Of a stretch of DNA of 11,693 nt, positions 5,950 to 11,693 are shown piece after piece. Source of the stretch: Akkermansia muciniphila (GTDB lineage Bacteria; Verrucomicrobiota; Verrucomicrobiia; Limisphaerales; UBA9464); assembly GCA_945873715.1 (NCBI GenBank), contig CAMCFL010000044.1, forward strand, positions 1 to 11,693. Direction: 5' to 3'. Every line of letters starts with the position of its first letter. Position 1 is the stretch's first letter. The translations under genes were made by a program, and so were the position numbers. The notes beneath the pieces are model-generated. The model was given only the letters and a program-made list of their open reading frames with translations, made no database searches and was not told where the DNA came from.

Positions 5950-7377
5950 ATGAGCACCCCCAAGGAAGTCATCGCGGTGGCCAAGAAGGCCGCCGTCCGG
6001 ATGGTTGACGTCAAGTTCGTCGACACGTTCGGCAGTTGGCAGCACTTCAGTGTGCCCATGGGTGAATTGACGGAGGAGGTGTTCGAAGAGGGATTCGGCT
6101 TCGACGGTTCGTCGATCCGTGGATGGAAGTCGATCGAGGCGTCGGACATGCTGGCGATGCCCGATCCGACGACGGCGTTTATCGATCCGTTCTGTGCGGT
6201 GCCGACGTTGTCGATCATTGCGACCATCGCGGAGACCGGGACGAAGGAGGCGTACACCCGGGACCCGCGAGGCATAGCCCTGCGGGCGGAGCAATATCTC
6301 CGGGGAACCGGGGTGGCAGACACGGCTGTCTTTGGACCGGAGGCGGAGTTCTTCCTCTTTGACAGCGTCCGGTTCGACCATCGTACGAACGGCTGTTTCT
6401 ACGAAGTCGACAGTGGGGAAGCGCCCTGGAACAGCGGTCGGGATGAGATTTCGGGTCCCGGGAGCGGTAATCTCGGGTACAAGATCCGACACAAGGAAGG
6501 CTACTTTCCCGTGGCACCATCGGATACCCAGCAGGATCTCCGGACCGAGATGTGCCTGGTGATGGAGCAGCTTGGCATCGTGGTTGAGCGGCAGCACCAT
6601 GAGGTGGCGACGGCGGGCCAGGCGGAGATCGACTTCCGGTTCAACACCCTCGTGAAGACTGCGGACACGATGATGTTATATAAATACATCATCAAAAATG
6701 TGGCCCGAAAGCATGGAAAGACCGCGACGTTCATGCCGAAGCCGCTTTTTGGGGACAACGGGTCCGGCATGCACACCCACCAATCCTTGTGGAACAAGGG
6801 AAAGCCCCTGTTTGCGGGGAAGGAGTATGCGGGGCTGAGTCCGATGGCGTTGAATTACATCGGGGGGATCCTGAAGCACGCCCGCGCGCTGTGTGCCCTG
6901 TGCAATCCCACGACCAACTCCTACAAGCGACTGGTCCCGGGTTACGAAGCGCCGGTCAATCTGGCCTATAGTGCCCGCAACCGATCTGCCGCCATCCGGA
7001 TCCCCACCTTCAGCGAGTCACCGAAGTCCAAGCGGATTGAGTATCGCCCACCCGACCCGGCGGCGAATCCGTACCTCGCCTATTCGGCCCTGCTGATGGC
7101 GGGTCTGGATGGGATCCTGAACCGGATTGATCCCGGGGAGCCGTTGGACAAGAACATCTACGATTTGCCGCCGGAAGATGCCGACCGCGTGCCCAAGGTT
7201 CCTTCGAGTCTGGGTGAAGCCTTGGATTGTCTGGAAGCGGACCATGAATTCCTGCTGCGGGGCGACGTGTTCACCAAGGACTTCCTCAACATGTGGGTTG
7301 AGCAGAAGCGCCGGGAACAGGATGCGCTCCGTTTGCGGCCGCATCCGTACGAGTTTTACCTCTATTACGACTGCTGA
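5950..7377 (+). CDS. glnA: Glutamine synthetase, type I (GlnA)
   Basis: A 475-residue class I glutamine synthetase; it makes glutamine from glutamate, ammonia and ATP as a cytoplasmic dodecamer. The beta-grasp domain holds FGFDGSSIRGW (49-59). The catalytic domain has GPEAEFFLF (129-137), HHEVATAGQAEIDFRF (216-231), FMPKPLFGDNGSGMHTHQS (261-279), NSYKRLVPGYEAP (323-335), NRSAAIRIP (344-352) and RIEYRPPDPAANPYL (362-376). These supply the metal-binding Glu, the His of the metal site and the glutamate-binding Arg. NIYDLPPED (402-410) contains Tyr404 at the position adenylylated by GlnE in the GSI-beta class, so covalent control is possible; no glnE, glnB or ntrC is in the window. The start sits 9 nt after the leuC stop with only GATCCGATTCC before the ATG, so there is no room for its own 5' regulatory RNA. 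An AT-rich island with a perfect inverted repeat lies inside the gene (6669-6693). Confidence 0.97.
   Translation: MSTPKEVIAVAKKAAVRMVDVKFVDTFGSWQHFSVPMGELTEEVFEEGFGFDGSSIRGWKSIEASDMLAMPDPTTAFIDPFCAVPTLSIIATIAETGTKEAYTRDPRGIALRAEQYLRGTGVADTAVFGPEAEFFLFDSVRFDHRTNGCFYEVDSGEAPWNSGRDEISGPGSGNLGYKIRHKEGYFPVAPSDTQQDLRTEMCLVMEQLGIVVERQHHEVATAGQAEIDFRFNTLVKTADTMMLYKYIIKNVARKHGKTATFMPKPLFGDNGSGMHTHQSLWNKGKPLFAGKEYAGLSPMALNYIGGILKHARALCALCNPTTNSYKRLVPGYEAPVNLAYSARNRSAAIRIPTFSESPKSKRIEYRPPDPAANPYLAYSALLMAGLDGILNRIDPGEPLDKNIYDLPPEDADRVPKVPSSLGEALDCLEADHEFLLRGDVFTKDFLNMWVEQKRREQDALRLRPHPYEFYLYYDC
6669..6693. repeat. 8-bp perfect inverted repeat with AT-rich loop inside glnA
   Basis: GATGATGT (6669-6676) and ACATCATC (6686-6693) are exact reverse complements around the 9-nt loop TATATAAAT. 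A run of five A follows at 6694-6698. The stretch encodes MMLYKYIIKN, whose amino acids favour A+T, but it also uses TTA (the only TTA Leu codon I found in glnA), TAT, AAA and AAT. It may be an incidental result of local composition. Confidence 0.6.
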
Positions 7378-7409
7378 GTGGTGGACGGGGGGTAGAGAAC
7401 GGGGTTGAT

Positions 7410-7447
7410 GGGTCGGCGCAAAGCTGCATTCTGGCCGCCGAGCACCC
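7410..7447 (+). other. Weak imperfect hairpin after glnA
   Basis: In the 80-nt gap between glnA and the GYF_2 gene, GGGT-CGGCG (7410-7418) can pair with CGCCG (7436-7440) and ACCC (7444-7447), leaving a 17-nt loop and a 3-nt bulge. No T tract follows, so it is not a good intrinsic terminator. It may be chance in GC-rich DNA. Confidence 0.2.
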
Positions 7448-7457
7448 CTGAGCTGTC

Positions 7458-8030
7458 ATGGAAATCCACGTCTTCGCGAACAACCAGCAATTGGGCCCAT
7501 TTTCAAAGGAATCCGTGCTGGAGATGGCCCGACTCGGTTCGCTTCCACCTGATGCCTCGGTCTGGCATGACGGGGTAAAGGACTGGTATCCGGTCTCCGA
7601 GTTCGTTGGAAACCAAGGGGGAGCAGTGGCGACGCCGGTTTCGGTCCCGACGGCCGAGGAGGCGCTGTCACCGGAGCGATTGGTTTCATCCCGGAGTGAG
7701 TCGGAAGGGGAGCCATCCCCAACGACCTTTGTCGTCCGGGGCGTTGCGGCCGGGTTGGGCACAGCGGTCGTTGCAGGGGGGGCGTGGTTTGCCTTCTCCT
7801 TCATGACGGGAATCTGGATCGGGCTCATTGGACTCCTCGTCGGTTGGCTGGTGGGAAAGATGACCAGCGTCGCCAACCGGGAAGAAGGTGCCGCTATCCT
7901 GCCGATCTCGGCCGTGGTCTTCACGCTGGTGACCTACCTGCCCATTCTGGTGGTCCGGCCAATGAACCTGTGGGTCTGGCTGAGTTGCGCTTTCGCCGGG
8001 TTCAATGCCTGGAAGGCGGCGGCAAACTGA
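7458..8030 (+). CDS. GYF_2 (DUF4339)-domain integral membrane protein
   Basis: A 190-residue protein. Residues 1-50 form a GYF_2 domain: a first strand EIHVFANNQ, GPFSKESVLEMARLGSLPPDA (13-33) and VWHDGVKDWYPV (35-46). The conserved pattern is G-P-F, then helix, then W-x-x-G-x-x-x-W. A Ser/Glu/Pro-rich linker (52-90) leads to four hydrophobic segments, about 93-115, 117-134, 145-166 and 169-187, so the GYF_2 domain is probably a cytoplasmic N-terminal module. GYF-type domains bind proline-rich peptides in eukaryotes; the bacterial GYF_2 variant is common before membrane domains, and its ligand is mostly unknown. It lies 80 nt after glnA and 86 nt before waaA, all on the same strand. No ribosome binding site is visible before ATG 7458. 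No function beyond domain identity can be assigned. Confidence 0.8.
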   Translation: MEIHVFANNQQLGPFSKESVLEMARLGSLPPDASVWHDGVKDWYPVSEFVGNQGGAVATPVSVPTAEEALSPERLVSSRSESEGEPSPTTFVVRGVAAGLGTAVVAGGAWFAFSFMTGIWIGLIGLLVGWLVGKMTSVANREEGAAILPISAVVFTLVTYLPILVVRPMNLWVWLSCAFAGFNAWKAAAN

Positions 8031-8116
8031 AGTCCCGACCTGCTTCTGGCACTTTTCCGCGATCTCTTCGCCCTCGTTCTGATACCTTGGCAGGGTTCGC
8101 GCTGTCGAACGTGCCA

Positions 8117-9421
8117 ATGCGGTTTCTCTACAACCTGTTCTTCCTGATCGGCTTTGTCCTGGCTGCCCCCTTCTACCTGATGAAGATGGTGCGGCGGGGC
8201 AACTGGCGAGCCGGCTTTGGGGAGCGTTTCGGGAACTATGACCATCGCCTGAAGCAGGCCCTGACCAACCGCCACGTCATCTGGTTGCATGCGGTTTCGG
8301 TGGGTGAGGTCAACATCTGCACCCAGTTGATCCGGGTTCTGGAACCTCGGGTGCCCAACTACAAGATCGTGGTCTCGACGACCACCTCGACCGGGATGGC
8401 CGAACTCGAGCGGTTGCTGCCGGCCCACATCTCGAAGATCTACTACCCGATCGATCGGCGGAAGCACGTGAAGCGGGCGATGGGCGTCATCCATCCGGAG
8501 GCGGTGGTGCTGGTCGAGGCGGAGATCTGGCCGAACTTTCTCTGGGCGCTCCAGCGTCGTCGGGTCCCTCATTTCCTGGTGAACGCCCGGCTTTCGGAGC
8601 GTTCCTTCCGCGGTTATCGGCGTTTCGGCTTTCTCTTCCGTGACCTCTTTTTCCACTTCGACGGAGTGGGAGCCCAGACGGAATCAGACGCGGCACGGTT
8701 GCGCGGGATTGGTTTCCGTCCGGAGGCGGTCCACGTGGTGGGAAGCCTGAAGTTCGACGCGGCCAAACTGGATGAGTGGCGTCTGCTCGACGTTCCGGCC
8801 CTCCTGAGGCAACTGGGGATGCCTGAGGGGGCGTTGGTCTTGCTGGGTGGAAGCACCCATTCGGGAGAGGAAGCGATCCTCGCCGAGATCTTCGCTCGAT
8901 TGCGTCTCAGATTCCCCAAACTGTTCCTGATCGTCGCGCCGCGGCATCACGAACGCGGGCGTGAAGCAGGGGAGGCATTGGCGTCGAAGGGGGTGAAGTT
9001 TGCCTACCGGACCGAGATCACCCCGCAGACCCAGAAGCGCCCGGGCGAAGTCGATTGTCTGCTGGTGAACACGACCGGAGAACTCCGGTTCTTCTATGGC
9101 GCGGCGGATGTCGTCTTCGTCGGCAAGAGCCTGACCGCTGAGGGGGGGCAGAATCCGATTGAACCGGCGGCCCTGGGCAAGGCGGTCGTATTTGGGCCGA
9201 ACATGCAGAACTTCCCCCAGGTGGTGCCGCAATTCGTTGCGCGCGGGGGGGCGGTGCAGGTGCAGGACGCCGCTGAATTGGAGCGGGTCCTGGGGGAGTT
9301 GCTGGCGGATCCTGCCCGACGCCTGCAACTGGGGCGGATGGGTCAAGAAGTGGTGCGGGACAACCTGGGCAGCCTGGAGAAGACGGTGGAGATGATTGTG
9401 AAGCATCTCCCGCCGTGTTGA
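8117..9421 (+). CDS. waaA: 3-deoxy-D-manno-octulosonic acid (KDO) transferase
   Basis: A 434-residue GT-B glycosyltransferase that moves KDO from CMP-KDO to lipid IVA at the inner face of the cytoplasmic membrane, the first core step of LPS synthesis. An N-terminal hydrophobic anchor (about 4-22) is followed by FGERFGNY (34-41). The acceptor domain has WLHAVSVGE (56-64, with the catalytic Glu64), STTTSTG (87-93), YYPID (109-113), VEAEIWPN (133-140) and VNARLSERS (155-163). The CMP-KDO domain shows VVGSLKFD (207-214), GGSTHSGEEAIL (244-255), APRHHERG (274-281), NTTGELRFFYGAADVVFVGKS (from 318) and GGQNPIEPAALGKAVVFGP (343-361). The open frame runs 111 codons upstream, but that part overlaps the GYF_2 gene out of frame and is not family-like, so ATG 8117 is chosen (GTG 8111 is also possible). 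Length fits the family (about 425). It shows that the host makes KDO-containing LPS. Confidence 0.95.
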   Translation: MRFLYNLFFLIGFVLAAPFYLMKMVRRGNWRAGFGERFGNYDHRLKQALTNRHVIWLHAVSVGEVNICTQLIRVLEPRVPNYKIVVSTTTSTGMAELERLLPAHISKIYYPIDRRKHVKRAMGVIHPEAVVLVEAEIWPNFLWALQRRRVPHFLVNARLSERSFRGYRRFGFLFRDLFFHFDGVGAQTESDAARLRGIGFRPEAVHVVGSLKFDAAKLDEWRLLDVPALLRQLGMPEGALVLLGGSTHSGEEAILAEIFARLRLRFPKLFLIVAPRHHERGREAGEALASKGVKFAYRTEITPQTQKRPGEVDCLLVNTTGELRFFYGAADVVFVGKSLTAEGGQNPIEPAALGKAVVFGPNMQNFPQVVPQFVARGGAVQVQDAAELERVLGELLADPARRLQLGRMGQEVVRDNLGSLEKTVEMIVKHLPPC

Positions 9422-9428
9422 AGCGCTC

Positions 9429-11402
9429 CTACTGCACGCGACCAAAGCGCCGTTCGAGTTCGCGCCAGCCCATCTCGATCAGCGTGGGACGACCATGAGG
9501 ACAGGTATAGGGCATGTCGCAGGTGCGAAGATCTTCCACCAGCTTTTCGAGTTCAGGACCCCGCAGTGGATCGTTCGCCTTGACCGCATGCCGGCAGACC
9601 GTCTTCGCGACCATCTCCTCTCCCAGTCGGAGCGTGTTGATGCCGCTACCGGCCGCCTTGAGGGCATCCACCAGATCGAGCGTGAATCGACGGGGATCCG
9701 TGGCCCGGATGAACGGAGGAAGGGAATCCAGCAGGAAGGTACGCTCACCGAATTCGCGCAGGCTGACCCCGAGCCGATTGAGGATCTCCAGATGACGACG
9801 GACGAACTCCGCGTCGCGGACGGAAACCTCCAGGGTCTCGGGAAGGAGCAGTCGCTGGGAGGGCGCCTGGGTCGTGTCCTCCATCCTGCGGAGCATTTTC
9901 TCGAACAGGATGCGCTCATGGGCGGCGTGCTGGTCGAGCAGGACGAGCCCGCGGTCCGACTCGAGCACCACGTAGAGGCGCCCGATGACACCAACCAATC
10001 GGAGCGGGATGGAGAGCAGCGGACTGGCAGCGGGGGTGGGCGCCGGATGGCTCGATGGGGGGAGTGGGCTCCCTGGGACGGGTGCCGGGTGCTCGACGGG
10101 TGCGACCGGAGCCGGGGCCGCAGCGGGATCTGGGCTCGGGCTCGACGGGAGCGGCGACGGACTCCCAGGCCTGCCTGCGGTTGAGGGAAGATGCAGCGTT
10201 GGCTGGCTGGGGACGGTGTGGACGGCAACCGGCTGGAGGCTGAAGCCGGGCATGGGTGCGGGTGACGGGTGAGCCGGGGGTAGGGGCCTGTTTTCTGGGA
10301 CGTGCGCAGCGGTCTGCTGCCGGGCGTATTGGAGCAGGACGTCGCGGACCGCCCGGGCCACCTGGCGACGCACGGCGCCTTCCTCGCGGAATTTCACTTC
10401 CCGCTTCGAGGGGTGGATGTTGACGTCCACGGCGGCGGGGTCGATTTCGAGGAACAGGCAGCAGACCGGGAAACGCCCCTTCATGAGGGAGGTGTGATAG
10501 CCTTCGAGCAGGGCATGATTGAGCCCGCGATTCTCGATGGGCCGGCGATTGACGAAGAGGTGCTGTTCGTCGCGGGTGGCCCGGGAGGATCCCGGGGCTC
10601 CGATGAGTCCCCAGAGACGGAAGTGGCTCGAGATGGAATCGCGGAGCACCGGGACCTCCGGGTCGTCGGTTCCGGGTGCTTCTTCGATCTGGGTGGAGAA
10701 GTCGACCGGCAGCCATTGGGTGTTGCCGCCATGGAGTTGGCGGAGCCGTTCACGGAGTGCGTCCAGCCTCTCCTGGGTGGAGGCCACCGGGAGGGGTGGA
10801 AGTTGCCAGACAGGACGACCATCGCTGATGAAGGCGAATCCGACCTCTGGGTGACCCAGGGCCGCCAGCACGAGATAGTGCTGGATGTGGGCCCGTTCGG
10901 TTTCCTCGCTGCGCAGGAACTTGCGACGGGCGGGAAGGTTGAAAAAGAGGGCGCGGGCCTCGATGGAAGTTCCGTGAGGGGTGGCAGCCGCTCGGACTTC
11001 GGAGATCCGTCCGCCCTGAACCAGGATGGCGGTTCCTTCGCCGGAGGTGTCCTCACGCTCCCGGGTCGTCAGGGTGAAACGGCTGACGCTGGCAATGGAT
11101 GGGAGGGCTTCCCCGCGGAACCCCATGGTGGTGATGGCGGCCAGATCTTCAGCCTTCCGGATCTTCGAGGTGGCATGACGTTCGAGGCAGAGGAGGGAAT
11201 CGTCCCGGCTCATGCCGAAGCCATCATCGGTGATGCGGATGAGGGATCGTCCACCGGCCCCGATCTCCACCGTCACCCGGCGAGCGTCGGCGTCGAGGGC
11301 ATTCTCGACCAGTTCCTTGACGACGGAGGCAGGGCGCTCGACGACCTCACCGGCAGCAATCTGGTTCGCCACATGATCGGGAAGGAGGCGGATGCGATTC
11401 AC
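9429..11402 (-). CDS. mutL: DNA mismatch repair protein MutL (endonuclease type)
   Basis: 657 residues from GTG 11402, which makes the protein begin (M)NRIRLLPDHVANQIAAGEV, the usual MutL start. GHKL ATPase motifs: ELVENALDA (30-38, with E33 and N34), DDGFGM (59-64), GFRGEAL (94-100) and FFNLPARRKF (153-162). The C-terminal domain (about 466-657) has the metal-binding endonuclease motif DQHAAHERILFE (490-501), an exact DQHA-x2-E-x4-E, plus CRHA (603-606), CPHGRP (634-639) and a terminal FGR (653-655). All four endonuclease motifs are therefore present, as in bacteria that lack MutH and nick the new strand with MutL itself. A Pro/Ala/Ser-rich linker joins the halves. The open frame extends 82 codons further to ATG 11648, but that part is Arg/Pro-rich and not MutL-like; GTG 11426 is an alternative start. 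No ribosome binding site is visible. It converges on waaA with a 7-nt gap. Confidence 0.96.
   Translation of the reverse strand: MNRIRLLPDHVANQIAAGEVVERPASVVKELVENALDADARRVTVEIGAGGRSLIRITDDGFGMSRDDSLLCLERHATSKIRKAEDLAAITTMGFRGEALPSIASVSRFTLTTREREDTSGEGTAILVQGGRISEVRAAATPHGTSIEARALFFNLPARRKFLRSEETERAHIQHYLVLAALGHPEVGFAFISDGRPVWQLPPLPVASTQERLDALRERLRQLHGGNTQWLPVDFSTQIEEAPGTDDPEVPVLRDSISSHFRLWGLIGAPGSSRATRDEQHLFVNRRPIENRGLNHALLEGYHTSLMKGRFPVCCLFLEIDPAAVDVNIHPSKREVKFREEGAVRRQVARAVRDVLLQYARQQTAAHVPENRPLPPAHPSPAPMPGFSLQPVAVHTVPSQPTLHLPSTAGRPGSPSPLPSSPSPDPAAAPAPVAPVEHPAPVPGSPLPPSSHPAPTPAASPLLSIPLRLVGVIGRLYVVLESDRGLVLLDQHAAHERILFEKMLRRMEDTTQAPSQRLLLPETLEVSVRDAEFVRRHLEILNRLGVSLREFGERTFLLDSLPPFIRATDPRRFTLDLVDALKAAGSGINTLRLGEEMVAKTVCRHAVKANDPLRGPELEKLVEDLRTCDMPYTCPHGRPTLIEMGWRELERRFGRVQ
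10014..10295 (-). other. Low-complexity Pro/Ala/Ser linker segment of mutL
   Basis: This part of mutL encodes about residues 370-463, dominated by Pro, Ala and Ser (for example SPSPLPSSPSPDPAAAPAPV). It is the flexible arm between the ATPase and dimerisation/endonuclease domains. Such linkers vary greatly in length and sequence among MutL proteins. At the DNA level it is G/C-biased and slippage-prone, but no exact tandem repeat was seen. Confidence 0.8.
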
Positions 11403-11693
11403 TTGGAGAAGGTGGATCGTCGGCACGGAAGGGAGCAAGCCTGTGACCGGGCGGCAGATTTCGCGTAACCTTGAAGGAACCAGAAAGACCAGTGACGGGC
11501 AGGGGAACCGGCGCGGGCGTGGGGTATTTGGACAGACGCCTAACTCACCGTTCGATCGTCCATTGCCGCGAGTCAGCGCGGGGCAGGCCGAAGCCAACGT
11601 GTCGTCAATCCTGTCATCCGCCCGTGCCGGTTCCACCGACCGCCGCATGGAAGGAGTCCTCGAGCACGAATCGAATCACTCCCTGCCTGCGCG
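11403..11693. other. Region upstream of mutL, no supported gene
   Basis: These 291 nt hold the leader and presumably the promoter of mutL on the minus strand. The mutL frame stays open here but does not look coding. I see no tRNA, clear -35/-10 pair or terminator. On the plus strand an open frame from ATG 11647 runs off the window end (MEGVLEHESNHSLPA); it could be the start of a divergent gene, but 47 nt with no ribosome binding site cannot support a call. Confidence 0.4.

Noticed and set aside
4840..6600. 586-codon open frame on the minus strand across leuC and glnA
   Set aside because: It is an antisense shadow of two well-recognised genes. GC-rich codon bias removes stops on the opposite strand, and the product is His/Arg/Pro-rich with no domain.
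7784..8116. 111-codon extension of waaA upstream of ATG 8117
   Set aside because: It overlaps the GYF_2 gene in another frame and has no KDO-transferase similarity.
10302..11468. 388-codon plus-strand open frame opposite mutL
   Set aside because: Its whole length lies opposite mutL or its leader, and the translation shows no family features, whereas mutL has every expected motif.
11403..11648. 82-codon N-terminal extension of mutL to ATG 11648
   Set aside because: The extension is Arg/Pro-rich and unlike any MutL N-terminus; the family start aligns at GTG 11402.
11600..11693. Possible tRNA T-arm-like sequence near the window end (GATTCGATTC on the minus strand)
   Set aside because: No matching acceptor stem, anticodon arm or D-arm could be built.

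Overview
The window is a GC-rich (visibly about 60-65 %), densely coding stretch of a Gram-negative, LPS-making bacterium. I infer Verrucomicrobiota (Pedosphaera/Limisphaerales-like), with Planctomycetota-related phyla as the alternative. The reasons are a KDO transferase, a plant/Chlorobi-style LeuC, a Dabb protein, a GYF_2 membrane protein, a MutL with an endonuclease site, and a scarcity of Shine-Dalgarno sequences. The taxonomy is inference; no rRNA or other decisive marker is present.

Layout. 1-1736 (+): the C-terminal part of a probable PIG-L-type deacetylase, a spermidine-synthase-like Rossmann protein, and an EVE-domain protein. 1762-4131 (+): a tight three-gene unit made of a PilT/PilU-type ATPase, a two-helix membrane protein of unknown function, and a membrane-anchored SNase-fold protein that has lost its catalytic residues. 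4139-4438 (-): a Dabb (stress-responsive alpha/beta-barrel) protein, convergent with that unit and divergent from leuC. 4570-7377 (+): leuC and glnA, 9 nt apart. 7458-9421 (+): a GYF_2-domain membrane protein and waaA (KDO transferase for lipid A core). 9429-11402 (-): mutL, convergent with waaA. 11403-11693 holds the upstream region of mutL with no gene I can support.

How the genes fit together: most are housekeeping genes (leucine synthesis, glutamine synthesis, LPS core, mismatch repair). The least explained part is 1762-4131. A retraction-type ATPase is translationally coupled to two membrane proteins, with no other pilus gene visible. The last of them looks like a non-catalytic nuclease-fold domain displayed from a membrane anchor. 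No CRISPR array, insertion sequence, phage gene, tRNA or rRNA was seen. I see no sign of a complete new defence or mobile system; the 1762-4131 cassette is the best candidate for something undescribed.
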